Shown here piece after piece: positions 1-11,730 of a stretch of 64,000 nucleotides of DNA. The stretch spans positions 62,001-126,000 of the forward strand of contig CACOGI010000001.1 of the NCBI GenBank assembly GCA_902626725.1, in the 5' to 3' direction. The notes under the pieces were generated by a model that saw nothing but the letters and a program-made list of their open reading frames with translations, had not been told where the DNA came from and did not search any database. The position numbers and the translations under genes were made by a program. Position 1 is the stretch's first letter, and every line of letters begins with the position of its first letter. This DNA is from an uncultured Pelagibacteraceae bacterium (GTDB taxonomy: Bacteria; Pseudomonadota; Alphaproteobacteria; Pelagibacterales; Pelagibacteraceae).

Positions 1-660
1 GTTATAAATCTTCAGAACCCTTCTAGTCTTCCTGACCAAACATTAATAAAATTTATTGAAGAACCATGGATTAAGGCTACAATAATCACGCCTGATCAAT
101 ATTTAGGTTCAATAATAAAATTATGTCAGGATAAAAGGGGAATTCAAATAAATTTGGCTTATTCAGGAAATAGAGCAGTTTTGACTTATGAACTGCCTTT
201 GAACGAAGTGGTTTTTGATTTTAATGACAAGATTAAATCAATGACTAGTGGCTATGCAAGCTTTGACTATGAGATAATTGAACATAGGGAGGGTGACTTA
301 GTTAAGCTAGGAATTTTAGTAAATGGGGAACCAGTCGACGCTCTTGCGATGATGATACACAAAGATTTTGCTCAAAGAACTGGAAGAGAAGTTTGTGAAA
401 AATTAAAAGATTTAATACCAAGACATAATTTTATGATACCTGTTCAGGCAGCTATTGGAGGAAAAATAATTGCTAGAGAAACAATTAAAGGATTTAAAAA
501 AGATGTTTTGACTAAAATCCATGGAGGTGGAGCAACTGATAGGAAAAGAAAATTATTAGAGAAACAAAAAAAGGGTAAAGCAAGAGCCAAACAATTTGGA
601 AGAGTAGAAATTCCTCAAGAAGCATTTATAGGTGTATTGAAAATAAATAAAGATAATTAA
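1..660 (+). CDS. lepA: Elongation factor 4 (LepA), 3' part only
   Basis: The reading frame is open from base 1, so the gene starts before the window; about 219 C-terminal residues are present. LepA is a ribosome-associated translational GTPase that remodels stalled or mis-translocated ribosomes. The GTPase domain lies outside the window. What remains is the end of the EF-G-like domain V and the LepA-specific C-terminal domain, recognisable from [12 protein letters not shown] followed by the basic stretch [20 protein letters not shown] and the ending [13 protein letters not shown]. The stop TAA at 658-660 directly abuts the next ATG at 661, but that gene belongs to an unrelated sugar cluster. 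The first ATG inside the frame (near 239) is not a real start. Identification is firm. Confidence 0.95.
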   Translation, partial: VINLQNPSSLPDQTLIKFIEEPWIKATIITPDQYLGSIIKLCQDKRGIQINLAYSGNRAVLTYELPLNEVVFDFNDKIKSMTSGYASFDYEIIEHREGDLVKLGILVNGEPVDALAMMIHKDFAQRTGREVCEKLKDLIPRHNFMIPVQAAIGGKIIARETIKGFKKDVLTKIHGGGATDRKRKLLEKQKKGKARAKQFGRVEIPQEAFIGVLKINKDN

Positions 661-1479
661 ATGAAAATATACGATTGTTTTTCTTACTGGGATGAGGACC
701 TGTTATTAGATTTGAGACTCAATATTCTTGATGATTTTGTAGATTATTTTGTCATAGTAGAAGGCAATAAAACATGGCAAAATAATTCTAAAAAACTTAA
801 ATTTAACAAAGATAATTTTTCTAAATTTAAAGATAAAATAATCTACATTCCAGTTGAGGATATGCCCGATGGCGACAATCCGTATATCAGAGAAAATTAT
901 CAAAGAAATGCTATTTCTCGTGGATTAAATCAAGCTAGTGATGATGATTATATTATAATTTCTGATTTGGATGAAATCCCTAATCCAAAAAAAATTCAGT
1001 CTTTCAATAAAAATATGAAATTTGCAGTATTTAAACAAATGCATTTTTATTACAAAATAAACCTTCAAAGCCAAAAGAATCCTTTTTGGTTTGGCAGTAG
1101 AATTTGTATAAAAAAATACTTAAAATCACCTCAATGGCTTAGAAATTTGAAATTTAAAAAAAGACCATTTTGGAGGGTAGATAAATTGAGACTGAATAAT
1201 ATAATTGATGGGGGAGGTTGGCATTTCTGTAACTTAAAAATACCTGAACAACTTTTATATAAATATAAAAATCTTTGTGAAACAAATGATCCACATGTTT
1301 TTAATGAAAAAATTGACGAAAAGTATCTAAACTTAGATGAAATTAAAAAAAGAATAATTGAAGGAAAAGATATAATTGGAAGAGATGAAAGCTATAATTA
1401 TGTAAATTTAGATGACAAATTTCCAGAGTTTATTTTAAAAAATAAAGAAATTTATCAAGATTGGATAATTAAAAAGTAA
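661..1479 (+). CDS. Glycosyltransferase, family 17-like
   Basis: A 272-residue protein resembling the GT17 family, whose eukaryotic member adds bisecting N-acetylglucosamine. Family-like features are the N-terminal MKIYDCFSYWDEDLLLDLR, FVIVEGNKTWQNN around residue 35, the DxD-like IISDLDEIPNP near residue 100 expected to hold the metal-nucleotide-sugar complex, and GGGWHFCNL near residue 180. No signal peptide or membrane segment is seen, so it is probably cytoplasmic or peripheral. It starts immediately after the lepA stop and opens a run of five same-strand sugar genes. Donor and acceptor cannot be read from sequence; a role in surface polysaccharide or glycan assembly is inferred from the neighbours. 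Confidence 0.75.
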   Translation: MKIYDCFSYWDEDLLLDLRLNILDDFVDYFVIVEGNKTWQNNSKKLKFNKDNFSKFKDKIIYIPVEDMPDGDNPYIRENYQRNAISRGLNQASDDDYIIISDLDEIPNPKKIQSFNKNMKFAVFKQMHFYYKINLQSQKNPFWFGSRICIKKYLKSPQWLRNLKFKKRPFWRVDKLRLNNIIDGGGWHFCNLKIPEQLLYKYKNLCETNDPHVFNEKIDEKYLNLDEIKKRIIEGKDIIGRDESYNYVNLDDKFPEFILKNKEIYQDWIIKK

Positions 1480-1501
1480 GATTATATTGTATTAAAAGTA
1501 T

Positions 1502-2212
1502 ATGAAAAAAAAAATTATAGTTACTGGTGGGTCAGGACGGTTTGGTAAATTTTTAAAAGATTATTCATCTAAGTATAAATTGTTATTTCCAAACAAAAAA
1601 GAATTAAATATTCTAAACGAAAAAAATATAAGAACTTATCTTGATAAAAAAAAAGTTGACATATTGATTCATTTAGCAGGTTTATCTAGACCAATGAAAA
1701 TTCATGAAAAAGATATTATAAAAAGTATAAATCTTAATATAATTGGCACTGCAAATATTACGAAGGTGTGTTCAGAGAAAAAAATTAAATTGATTTATTT
1801 TTCGACAAACTATGTTTATCCTGGCTCAAAAGGAAATTATAAAGAGCATGATCCAGTTCTTCCAATAAATAATTATGCCTGGTCTAAACTTGGTGGCGAA
1901 GCATCTGTTCAATTGTATAAAAATTCACTTATTCTGAGGGTTTGTATGACTGAAAAACCTTTTGTACATAAGTCGGCTTTTGCAAATGTTAAGACAAGCT
2001 TTATGTATCACGAGGATGTAGCAAAAATACTTTTCAAAGTATTATATAAAAAAGGTATAATTAACATTGGAGGAAATCCTCAATATATTTATGATTTCGC
2101 CAAAAAAGAGAATTTGAAAATTAAAAAAAAGTTTTTAAAAAAAATGAATAATTACGGAGTCCCAATGGATTCATCTATGAATTTATCAAAACTTAAAAAA
2201 ATAATATCTTAA
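1502..2212 (+). CDS. NAD-dependent sugar epimerase/dehydratase (RmlD-like)
   Basis: A 236-residue short-chain dehydrogenase of the extended type. The Rossmann glycine motif TGGSGRFG is at residues 8-15, the catalytic Ser/Thr region is YFSTNYVYPGS near 99-109, and the YxxxK pair is Y125/K129. It is shorter than usual (RmlD is about 290 residues), with a reduced C-terminal substrate domain. It probably reduces or epimerises a nucleotide-activated sugar for the surrounding glycosyltransferases; dTDP-4-dehydrorhamnose reductase is the closest familiar type, but the substrate is not established. It sits 22 bp after the GT17-like gene. Confidence 0.7.
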   Translation: MKKKIIVTGGSGRFGKFLKDYSSKYKLLFPNKKELNILNEKNIRTYLDKKKVDILIHLAGLSRPMKIHEKDIIKSINLNIIGTANITKVCSEKKIKLIYFSTNYVYPGSKGNYKEHDPVLPINNYAWSKLGGEASVQLYKNSLILRVCMTEKPFVHKSAFANVKTSFMYHEDVAKILFKVLYKKGIINIGGNPQYIYDFAKKENLKIKKKFLKKMNNYGVPMDSSMNLSKLKKIIS

Positions 2213-2235
2213 AGATTAAAAGAAATTTATCTACA

Positions 2236-3033
2236 ATGGAAAAATTAAGAATTTATTGTGTAACTAATAAAAAATTAGATTTCCTTAATAATTCTTGTTA
2301 TCAAATTGCCTGGGTTGGTAAAGAAAAACCTTTATCAAATTATATTCTCTGTAATCAAGGAGATAATATTTTTCATAAAGAAAAATATTATTCAGAGTTG
2401 ACCTTTCATTACTGGTACTGGAAAAATTTATTGAATAAAGAATCTGATAACCAATGGGTAGGTTTTTGTCAAAAAAGGCGTTATTGGTTAAAGGATAAAA
2501 GTCAAAATTTTATTTCAAAAGTGAATCTAAATGAAAATTTATTAGTCGAGTTAGATATAAATAATCGCAAAATTAATTCTATCATTTGTGATCCAATAGA
2601 AATTTCTGGAGCAAAAAAAATCAAGATGATAAAGAGAGGCTGGAAAAACTTAATAAAAAAACCAAGTATATTATTTAACAAAAATGAGCAAAATATAAAA
2701 TTTCATTTTGATATGCACCATGGTTTTGGCAACTTAACTAAAGCCATAGATCTTCTGGATGATCAGGATAAAAATGAATTTCTTTCTTATGTTGAGAAAA
2801 ATACAAAATATAATCCACATATTATGTTTATTGCAAAAAAAGAAATTTTAAAAAAATGGTTTAGTACATTATTCCCATGGTTAGAGAGATGTGAAAAAGT
2901 TTTTGGATTTGACGATTTGCAAGGTTATGATACCACAAGGCTTTATGCTTATCTTGCAGAAAGATACCTTTCTTTTTGGTTCAAAAAATATACAGTTTTT
3001 AAGGAACAGCAATGGGTGCTTATTGATGAATAA
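2236..3033 (+). CDS. DUF4422-like capsule/exopolysaccharide protein
   Basis: A 265-residue protein that resembles the DUF4422 family of capsular polysaccharide clusters. The pattern is an N-terminal strand (LRIYCVTNKK), then YSELTFHYWYWKN, then a W-G-x-x-Q-K-R-R-Y segment where the family usually has an H-Y-R-R-Y motif, and later a histidine-containing FHFDMHHGFGN segment. The family is treated as glycosyltransferase-like, but the activity is not well defined. It lies between two sugar-nucleotide epimerases (23 bp after one, 3 bp before the other), which supports a glycan role. The family call is from pattern only and should be confirmed by a profile search. Confidence 0.55.
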   Translation: MEKLRIYCVTNKKLDFLNNSCYQIAWVGKEKPLSNYILCNQGDNIFHKEKYYSELTFHYWYWKNLLNKESDNQWVGFCQKRRYWLKDKSQNFISKVNLNENLLVELDINNRKINSIICDPIEISGAKKIKMIKRGWKNLIKKPSILFNKNEQNIKFHFDMHHGFGNLTKAIDLLDDQDKNEFLSYVEKNTKYNPHIMFIAKKEILKKWFSTLFPWLERCEKVFGFDDLQGYDTTRLYAYLAERYLSFWFKKYTVFKEQQWVLIDE

Positions 3034-3036
3034 ATA

Positions 3037-4020
3037 ATGAAAATTTTAATTACAGGATGCTCAGGTTATATAGGAAGTTGTTTAAGTAATTATTTAAAAA
3101 TAAAAGGTAAGATTTATTTTCTTGATAAAGATAGACCAAAAAGCTTTACAAATATAAAAAAAAATTTTTTTAAATGTAATTTAAACAATCTTAAAAATAC
3201 AGAGAGAGTAATTAAAAAAATTCGACCGGATGTGGTAATTCACCTAGCTGCTAAATCTACAGTAAATCACAAAATTAAAAAAAGTTCATACATATTAAAC
3301 AATATCAAGGCAACCAAAAATCTTATTAAAGCTATGAATAAGTTTGATGTTAATAAAATTATTTTTTCAAGTACTGCGGCTGTATATAATGAAAATAAAA
3401 AATTGATTAAGGAAAATGATTATTTAAAACCAATTAGCAATTATGGAAAAACAAAACTTTTTGCAGAAAAAGAAATTATTAAAAATAAAAAAATCAATTA
3501 TATTATTTTAAGATTTTTTAATGTTGCTGGGAGTCTTACAAATAGTTCTATTGGAGAATTTCATAATCCAGAGACACATTTAATACCCATTTCTGTCTTT
3601 AGTGCGCTAAAAAATAAATCAATTAATATTTTTGGCTCAAATTATAAAACAAGCGATGGGACGTGTATTAGAGATTATGTACATGTAAAAGATATTTGTT
3701 CAGCAATTGAGAAATCTATTTTTTATTTTAAGAAAAAAAAATCATTAGTTGTAAATATTGGAAGTGGAAAGGGCACATCTAATAGAAGGATGCTAGTTAC
3801 CTTATCAAAAATTACAAAAAAAAAAGTTAAAATTTCATTTTTAAAAAAAAGAAAAGGCGATCAGGCTATTTTAGTTTGTAGTATTGATAAAGCTAAAAAA
3901 ATATTAAAATGGAAACCTAGGTATTCAAAAATAGAGAATATTTTAAAAGATGAAATCAGTTGGTCAAATTTTTTGATTAAGAAAAATATAAATAGAAAAT
4001 TTTTAAGTGTACAAAAATAG
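3037..4020 (+). CDS. galE: UDP-glucose 4-epimerase-like protein
   Basis: A 327-residue extended short-chain dehydrogenase. Seen: nucleotide-binding TGCSGYIG at residues 6-13, IHLAAKSTV near 69-76, SSTAAVY at 111-117 and the YxxxK pair Y136/K140. The segment IRDYVHVKDIC is the usual GalE signature, and the C-terminus has the family's nucleotide-sugar-binding domain. GalE interconverts UDP-glucose and UDP-galactose; related enzymes act on UDP-GlcNAc, and the sequence alone does not settle which. It is packed between sugar genes (3 bp gap upstream, 14 bp overlap downstream), so it probably supplies an activated hexose to them. Confidence 0.82.
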   Translation: MKILITGCSGYIGSCLSNYLKIKGKIYFLDKDRPKSFTNIKKNFFKCNLNNLKNTERVIKKIRPDVVIHLAAKSTVNHKIKKSSYILNNIKATKNLIKAMNKFDVNKIIFSSTAAVYNENKKLIKENDYLKPISNYGKTKLFAEKEIIKNKKINYIILRFFNVAGSLTNSSIGEFHNPETHLIPISVFSALKNKSINIFGSNYKTSDGTCIRDYVHVKDICSAIEKSIFYFKKKKSLVVNIGSGKGTSNRRMLVTLSKITKKKVKISFLKKRKGDQAILVCSIDKAKKILKWKPRYSKIENILKDEISWSNFLIKKNINRKFLSVQK

Positions 4021-4873
4021 AAAAATTGTATTTGTTGCATTTGCATCATTAGATCTAAAATTAAGTGCAGAAAGAATTAAAAGTCAAGCACTTGAAACAA
4101 AATATTATGATGATATCAAAATTTTTGACTCTAATGATTTTGATTCTCAAATGAGGGAAACTTACAGAAATTTAAAATCTAGTCAAAAAAAAAGAGGTCA
4201 TGGTTACTGGTTTTGGAAACCCATTATATTAAAAAAAGTAATGGAAGAAATAGATGCAGGAAATATAATTCATTATGCAGATGTTGGATGTCATATTCAA
4301 AATAAGAATAAAAGGTTTTATGAATATCTTGACATAATGATTGATAGCAATATCTCTATATTACCTTTTCAGTATCATCTAGAAAATGTGAGTAATATGA
4401 ACGAAATTATTTTTCAGAAAAGGGAAGAATTTAAATATACAAAAGCAGATTTATTAGATTATTTTGGATGTCTTCACCAAAAAAATATTACCCATACCCC
4501 TCAATTTTGGTCAGGAACATTTTTTATGGAAAAAACAAATGATTCAGAAATTTTTCTAACAGAATGGGATGAAGTTTGGAAAAATAATTTTGAATTAGTC
4601 GATGATAGTGTTTCTAAAATTGAGAATTTTGATGGTTTCATAGAAAATAGACATGATCAAAGCATTTTCTCAATTTTATGTAAAAAAAAGGGCATAAAAT
4701 CTCTATCTGCATACGAATGTGAATGGGGTGAAAAAAATGGCGCTAGAACTTGGGAACATAATAAAGATAATCCTATTTTAGCAAAAAGAGATAAACGATA
4801 TAATTTTTTAAAAAGATTCATCAACAGACAATTAAGAAATTATAATAGATATAAAAAAAAATTATTAGGTTAA
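4007..4873 (+). CDS. Uncharacterised glycan-cluster protein
   Basis: A 288-residue protein starting at GTG (4007), overlapping galE by 14 bp. I do not recognise a named family. It has an HGYWFWKPIILKKVMEE segment near residues 64-80, followed by IIHYADVGCHI, where an acidic D-V-G stands in the position of a glycosyltransferase DxD-like turn. Later there are a tryptophan-rich FWSGTFFMEK and NRHDQSIFSILCKKKG, the latter resembling the acceptor-side motif of small sugar transferases. The C-terminus is strongly basic. No membrane segment is seen. By context and these motifs it is probably a glycosyltransferase, but this is inference. It is the last gene before tRNA-Ser. Confidence 0.55.
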   Translation: MYKNRKIVFVAFASLDLKLSAERIKSQALETKYYDDIKIFDSNDFDSQMRETYRNLKSSQKKRGHGYWFWKPIILKKVMEEIDAGNIIHYADVGCHIQNKNKRFYEYLDIMIDSNISILPFQYHLENVSNMNEIIFQKREEFKYTKADLLDYFGCLHQKNITHTPQFWSGTFFMEKTNDSEIFLTEWDEVWKNNFELVDDSVSKIENFDGFIENRHDQSIFSILCKKKGIKSLSAYECEWGEKNGARTWEHNKDNPILAKRDKRYNFLKRFINRQLRNYNRYKKKLLG

Positions 4874-4877
4874 TTAT

Positions 4878-4967
4878 GGAGAGGTGGCCGAGTGGTTGAA
4901 GGCGCACGCTTGGAAAGCGTGTAAAGGGGAAACTCTTTCATGGGTTCGAATCCCATCCTCTCCGCCA
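4878..4967 (+). tRNA. tRNA-Ser (GGA anticodon)
   Basis: A class II tRNA with a seven-pair acceptor stem (GGAGAGG with CCTCTCC), anticodon stem CACGC/GCGTG with loop TTGGAAA giving anticodon GGA, a long variable arm, canonical T-loop TTCGAAT and encoded CCA (4965-4967). It reads UCC and UCU serine codons. This is the only one of the four tRNAs in the window with a fully standard T-loop. It marks the right-hand edge of the glycan gene block. Confidence 0.97.
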
Positions 4968-4969
4968 TG

Positions 4970-4986
4970 AAATAAGCCTTATTTTT
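4970..4986 (+). terminator. Possible weak terminator after tRNA-Ser
   Basis: A perfect inverted repeat (AAATAAG, one C, CTTATTT) at 4970-4984 follows the tRNA and runs into a short T stretch. The stem is A+T-only apart from its centre, so the hairpin would be weak. Confidence 0.3.
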
Positions 4987-5028
4987 CAAGCATAATCTAT
5001 TAAATTTACTACTATTAGCAAAAGATAA

Positions 5029-7140
<2,112 letters not shown>

Positions 7141-7143
7141 GAA

Positions 7144-8424
7144 ATGAAGTTTTTTGAAACTTCAAAATATCATTCGTTTAAAAAATCGACTTATATAACA
7201 CTCAGATGGATTGGCATTATTGGTCAATTAATTGCAGTAAACTTTGTATATTTTATTTTAGGATTTGAATTTGATTTTTTCACATCAAATTTTGCTATAT
7301 TCTTAGGTATTTTAAGTAATTTATATTTAATTTATATTTATAAAAAAACTCAGTTATCAGATAGATCTGCTTTTTTATTTTTACTAATTGATATTTTACA
7401 ATTGGGAATATTACTCTATTTGTCTGGAGGAATTATTAATCCATTTATTATTTTTATAATTATTCCAAGTGTATTTTCCTCATCTAACCTTAGTTTTAAA
7501 ACTAATACTTTACTGGTAATTTTAACAACTGTAATAATTGTTTTTCTTACTTTTTTCTCAGAAGATTTGCCAGCACCATTGAGTGATCATTTCCATGTAA
7601 GTCCTTATTATTTCTATTCGATACCAATAGCTCTAATAGTAGCATTAATTTTTTTAAATTACTTTGCGATGACATTCGGAACTCAATCAAGACTCAGGAA
7701 AGAAGCTTTAGCAAAAATGGAGGAAGTCATGGCAAAAGAGCATGAAATGCTCTCATTAGGAGGCCAGGCAGCAGCAGCAGCACATTCACTTGGTACACCT
7801 TTATCAACAATAAAGATTATTACTCAAGAGTTATTAAAGCAGTTAAAGGATAATAAAGAAGTAATTCAAGATATTGAACTATTAGAAAGTCAAGTTGAGA
7901 GGTGTAATCAGATATTAAAAAGATTATCTTTAAATCCAAATCAAGAAGATGATTTTATAGATGAAGATTTAACAATGAGAGATTACATTAAAGAAATTGT
8001 TTATTCATTTAAAGAAACTAGTGATAAGAAATTTATCTTAAATTTTGATCAAGACTCCAATAAAAAAAAAATTACCAAATCAATAGAAATTGTTTATGGA
8101 TTGAGAAATTTTATTGGTAATGCAAATAAGTTTAGTGAAAAGAATATATTTATTACCTTAAAAAGTGATAATCAATTTACTGAAGTAATTATAGAAGATG
8201 ATGGTCCAGGTTATCCTTATGATATCATTTCAAAAATAGGTGAACCATATCTCAAGTCTTTAAAAAAAATAGAAAAAAATAAAATAGGGCTTGGGCTAGG
8301 ATTATTTATTGGAAAGACATTACTTGAAAAAAATTTTGCTTTTTTACAGTTCAGAAATTCAGAAACACGAGGAGGAGCCGAGGTCATAATTAAATGGAAA
8401 AATAAAGATTTATTTAATATTTAG
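7144..8424 (+). CDS. regB: RegB/PrrB-type redox sensor histidine kinase
   Basis: A 426-residue membrane sensor kinase. Six likely membrane helices fill residues 20-180. The ubiquinone-associated motif GGIINPF is at 95-101. The H-box [18 protein letters not shown] puts the phosphorylated histidine at H214. C254, in QVERCNQIL, sits exactly 40 residues after it, the same spacing as the redox-active cysteine in RegB of Rhodobacter capsulatus. The C-terminal ATPase has an N-box with N at IGNANKF and GLGLGLF. RegB senses redox state of the quinone pool and cytosol and phosphorylates RegA; no regA is in this window. It follows gyrB by 3 bp and overlaps the convergent cobT by 4 bp. Confidence 0.88.
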   Translation: MKFFETSKYHSFKKSTYITLRWIGIIGQLIAVNFVYFILGFEFDFFTSNFAIFLGILSNLYLIYIYKKTQLSDRSAFLFLLIDILQLGILLYLSGGIINPFIIFIIIPSVFSSSNLSFKTNTLLVILTTVIIVFLTFFSEDLPAPLSDHFHVSPYYFYSIPIALIVALIFLNYFAMTFGTQSRLRKEALAKMEEVMAKEHEMLSLGGQAAAAAHSLGTPLSTIKIITQELLKQLKDNKEVIQDIELLESQVERCNQILKRLSLNPNQEDDFIDEDLTMRDYIKEIVYSFKETSDKKFILNFDQDSNKKKITKSIEIVYGLRNFIGNANKFSEKNIFITLKSDNQFTEVIIEDDGPGYPYDIISKIGEPYLKSLKKIEKNKIGLGLGLFIGKTLLEKNFAFLQFRNSETRGGAEVIIKWKNKDLFNI

Positions 8425-10220
8425 TGATATTTCTTTTTAGTTTCAAATAAAGAACTTAATTGTGAAACCATTACGTCACCAAGTTCATTTACATCGGTAA
8501 TTTTAATTGCTTTATTATAATATCTTGATACATCATGACCAATTCCAATAGCAAGTATTTCTATCTCTGACTTTTCCTCAATAAATTTTACTATTTTTTT
8601 TAGATGTTTCTCTAAAAAGTCACCTGAATTAACAGATAAAGTTGAGTCATCGACTGGGGCTCCATCCGATATAACCATTAAAATTTTTCTTTCCTCTCTT
8701 CTTTTTTTTAATCTGTTATAAGCCCAAGCAATAGCTTCTCCATCTATATTTTCTTTAAGTAATCCTTCTTTTAACATTAATCCCAAGTTATTTTTTGCTT
8801 GTCTCCAATGAGTATCTCCACTTTTATAGATAATATGTCTTAGGTCATTTAACCTTCCTGGATTTTTCGGTTTGTTATTTTTGTTCCATTTTTCTCTACT
8901 TTGGCCACCTTTCCAGTTTTTTGTAGTAAAACCTAAAATTTCTACTTTTACAGAACATCTTTCCAAAGTTCTTGAGAGAATATCTGCACATATAGCAGCT
9001 ATAGTAATTGGTCTTCCGCGCATAGAACCAGAGTTGTCAATCAGTAACGTTACAATTGTATCTTTGAAATCCAAATCTTTCTCCTTTTTAAAAGATAGAG
9101 AATTATAGGGGTCCATAATAATTCTAGTTAATTTCGAGCTATCCAATAAACCTTCCTCCAAATCAAAGTTCCAAGACCGATTTTGTTTAGCCAAAAGTTG
9201 TCTTTGAAGTTTATTTGCTAATTTTGTTATTATATCGTGAAATCCTATTAGTTGTTGATCAAGATTTTTTCTAAGCTTAAAAGACTCCTCTGTGCTTTCA
9301 AGATTTTCAGCTTTAATTATTTCATCAAACTCATTCGTAAAAATTTTATAATCAAGATTTAATTCTTTGCTGGATTTTTGAACTATTTGTTCAGAATTTT
9401 GTTCATTTTGATCAATTTCGCTCAGTTGATCATCTAAATTAAATTCGTCTATATCATAATCAGAGTCTATTGAAGACTCTGTATCGTCTTTAGCACTTTG
9501 TTCTTTCTTATCCTCTTGTTCAGATTTATCATCTTCATTAGAAGGGTTCTCTTTTCCATCTTCACTATTTTCTTCCTTGTTTTCTTCAATTTCCTCAGTA
9601 TCGAAAATATCCATTTCTTGAAGTATTTCTGAAAATTTAGAACTATAAATATTTTGATTTTCTAAATTGTTTTTTAAAAAATCAAAATGTTTTTTGACTG
9701 ATTTGTCAAAATCTTTTTCCCAATAGCTCAATTTTTTCTCTGAAATTGAGTTCAATTGAATTTTTTGGAAATTTTTAAGCATATATAACTCAAAAGCCTC
9801 TGTTACTTGGATATCTTCTCTTGAATTAATTTTTTGATCTTTTTTTAAGTTGATTTTTTGAAAATAATTTTCATTAAGATTCTTTTCAATTCCTTTTAAC
9901 ATTTGGCAACCCAATAATTCATATCTTGTTTTTTCTGCAATCGTGTAAAGAGATCTACACGAAGAGTTTTTTGGCAGATTGTTTTTAAATATGTCAGGGT
10001 TAGAAAATTTTTTTTCTAAAGCCTTCGAGTCAAATTCTGCTCTAAGCCTAATAAAATCTTGAGGGCTTGATAAAGCGTCAATAGCAGCTATTCCAGAATT
10101 ATTAGAACTTGTTTTTTTTGAATCTTCATTTTTTAGCTTAAAATCTTCAGATATTACCTTCATTGTAGAAGTTAATGCTTGTCTCATTTTTTCTTTAAGA
10201 GAAGATATTTTACTATTCAT
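8421..10220 (-). CDS. cobT: CobT-like VWA-domain protein (cobaltochelatase subunit family)
   Basis: A 599-residue protein of the CobT family. The C-terminal von Willebrand A domain carries a MIDAS motif DNSGSMRG (D395, S397, S399), with TMIDAS-like SDGAPVDD further on. The middle, about residues 200-270, is a long acidic low-complexity linker rich in E, D, S and K. In aerobic cobalamin synthesis CobT works with the AAA+ ATPase CobS and with CobN to insert cobalt into hydrogenobyrinic acid diamide. No cobN or other cob gene is visible here. cobS is 0 bp upstream, so the two are surely co-translated. The CobS/CobT pair resembles MoxR-VWA chaperone systems, and its substrate in this organism may not be cobalamin (inference). 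Confidence 0.88.
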   Translation of the reverse strand: MNSKISSLKEKMRQALTSTMKVISEDFKLKNEDSKKTSSNNSGIAAIDALSSPQDFIRLRAEFDSKALEKKFSNPDIFKNNLPKNSSCRSLYTIAEKTRYELLGCQMLKGIEKNLNENYFQKINLKKDQKINSREDIQVTEAFELYMLKNFQKIQLNSISEKKLSYWEKDFDKSVKKHFDFLKNNLENQNIYSSKFSEILQEMDIFDTEEIEENKEENSEDGKENPSNEDDKSEQEDKKEQSAKDDTESSIDSDYDIDEFNLDDQLSEIDQNEQNSEQIVQKSSKELNLDYKIFTNEFDEIIKAENLESTEESFKLRKNLDQQLIGFHDIITKLANKLQRQLLAKQNRSWNFDLEEGLLDSSKLTRIIMDPYNSLSFKKEKDLDFKDTIVTLLIDNSGSMRGRPITIAAICADILSRTLERCSVKVEILGFTTKNWKGGQSREKWNKNNKPKNPGRLNDLRHIIYKSGDTHWRQAKNNLGLMLKEGLLKENIDGEAIAWAYNRLKKRREERKILMVISDGAPVDDSTLSVNSGDFLEKHLKKIVKFIEEKSEIEILAIGIGHDVSRYYNKAIKITDVNELGDVMVSQLSSLFETKKKYH

Positions 10221-11195
10221 TTATATTTGAATATTAATCAATGATTCTGGTAATTCTTCTCCAAAACATCTCTGATAATATTCTGCGATTGTATTTTTTT
10301 CTAAATCGTCACATTTATTTAAAAAAGTTACTCTAAAAGCATACCCGGTGTCTTTAAATATTTCTGTGTTTTCTGCCCAATGCAGTACTGTTCTTGGACT
10401 CATTACTGTAGAAATATCTCCAGCAATAAATCCTTTTCGAGTTAAAGATGCAACCTTAATCATATTTGAAATTTTTTCTTTACCTTTAGGATTGTTAAAA
10501 CTTTTGTTTTTTCCTAAAATGATTTCCATTTCTTTATCTAGGCTCAAATAATTTAAAGTTGAAACAATATTCCACCTATCCATTTGACCTTGATTGATTT
10601 GTTGTGTCCCGTGATACAATCCACTGGTGTCTCCCAATCCAACAGTGTTTGAAGTCGCAAACAATCTAAAATATTTATTTTGCTTAATTACTTTATTTTT
10701 GTCAAGAAGAGTGAAGCTTCCTTCAGACTCTAAAACTCTTTGAATTACAAACATCACATCAGGTCTTCCAGCATCATATTCATCAAAAACTAAAGCAACA
10801 GGATTCTGAATAGACCAAGGTAATATGCCTTCATTAAATTGAGTTATTTGTTTTCCATCTTTCAAAACAATGGCATCTTTACCAATTAAGTCTATCCTAG
10901 AAATATGGCTATCAAGATTTACCCTTATGCACGGCCAATTTAATCTTGCAGCAATCTGTTCTATGTGAGTTGATTTCCCAGTTCCATGATATCCTTGAAT
11001 TAAGACTCTTTTATTAAATGCAAAACCAGAAATAATTGCCAAAGTTGTATCTTTATCAAATTTATAATTTTTATCAATTTCAGGAACATATTCTGTTTTT
11101 TTGGAGAAGGCATCTACTTCCATCGTAGAATCTATACCGAATGTTTGTTTAAGTGATAACTTAATATCTGGTTGAATGTTTAAATTAGGTGTCAA
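10221..11195 (-). CDS. cobS: CobS-like MoxR-type AAA+ ATPase
   Basis: A 324-residue AAA+ ATPase. Walker A GYHGTGKS is at residues 68-75 and Walker [15 protein letters not shown] starts near 134. Sensor 1 is LFATSNTVG and the [17 protein letters not shown] segment is characteristic of CobS. It belongs to the MoxR branch and is expected to form a ring that works with CobT. It overlaps the upstream J-domain gene by 11 bp and abuts cobT, giving a three-gene operon. The gene order (bolA divergent, J-domain gene, cobS, cobT) is one I know from other Alphaproteobacteria. Confidence 0.92.
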   Translation of the reverse strand: MTPNLNIQPDIKLSLKQTFGIDSTMEVDAFSKKTEYVPEIDKNYKFDKDTTLAIISGFAFNKRVLIQGYHGTGKSTHIEQIAARLNWPCIRVNLDSHISRIDLIGKDAIVLKDGKQITQFNEGILPWSIQNPVALVFDEYDAGRPDVMFVIQRVLESEGSFTLLDKNKVIKQNKYFRLFATSNTVGLGDTSGLYHGTQQINQGQMDRWNIVSTLNYLSLDKEMEIILGKNKSFNNPKGKEKISNMIKVASLTRKGFIAGDISTVMSPRTVLHWAENTEIFKDTGYAFRVTFLNKCDDLEKNTIAEYYQRCFGEELPESLINIQI

Positions 11196-11712
11196 TTTTT
11201 TCTCTATAAGTATTTTTTAATTGTGTATAAGCTAAAGTAATTAGTTTTAACTTTTCTTCGTATTTTTTATTTCCGGAATTCATATCAGGGTGAAATCTTT
11301 TGACAAGTACTTTGAATTTATCTTGAATCTTAGCCCATTTAATACCCACAGAAATGCCCAAAATACCAAATGCTTTAATATCTTTATGGTCAAATTTAAA
11401 TTGACGCATATGATTTAAGTCGCTTTTAAAATTTTTATTATCAAGCTCATTTTTAAGAGTGTTGTTCCACAAAACTTTAAAAAAATTATCTGAAGAACTA
11501 AAACTTTGTGTAGGTTTATGCCAGATCATATCTGATTTTAAAAAGTTAATTACTTGTTGATCATCCATCCCCGAAAAATAGTTCCAATTTTTATTAAATT
11601 CTTTCACATGTTCTAAACACAAAAGTCTATATTTTTTACTATTATCTTTTTCAATAGGGGCTTTATATTCACCGATCTTATTGCAATTATTCCAGTCACA
11701 TATATTTTTCAT
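11185..11712 (-). CDS. J-domain (DnaJ-like) protein with N-terminal Cys motif
   Basis: A 175-residue protein with its J-domain at the C-terminus (roughly residues 112-172); the HPD triad that stimulates DnaK is at 141-143 in [11 protein letters not shown]. The N-terminus carries C5, C10, C32 and H35, spaced like a small zinc site. The protein lacks the G/F linker and the zinc region of true DnaJ, so it is a specialised co-chaperone. It is first in the operon with cobS and cobT, which suggests that it brings DnaK to whatever that pair remodels (inference). The start ATG at 11712 lies only 18 bp from the divergent bolA start. Confidence 0.85.
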   Translation of the reverse strand: MKNICDWNNCNKIGEYKAPIEKDNSKKYRLLCLEHVKEFNKNWNYFSGMDDQQVINFLKSDMIWHKPTQSFSSSDNFFKVLWNNTLKNELDNKNFKSDLNHMRQFKFDHKDIKAFGILGISVGIKWAKIQDKFKVLVKRFHPDMNSGNKKYEEKLKLITLAYTQLKNTYREKIDT

Positions 11713-11714
11713 GA

Positions 11715-11727
11715 TATAATAATTATA
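11715..11727. promoter_or_regulatory. Back-to-back -10 elements between bolA and the J-domain gene
   Basis: The 18 bp between the two divergent ATGs holds TATAAT on the plus strand (11715-11720) and TATAAT on the minus strand (11727 down to 11722). If used, transcripts would begin about 3-5 nt before each ATG, so both mRNAs would be almost leaderless and the -35 regions would lie inside the opposite genes. No good -35 match is seen on either side. Confidence 0.4.
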
Positions 11728-11730
11728 GTT

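Noticed and set aside
4878-4967. Attachment-site duplication of the tRNA-Ser 3' end
   Set aside because: No copy of the tRNA 3' sequence was found near the lepA end of the glycan block, so an integrative element is not supported.
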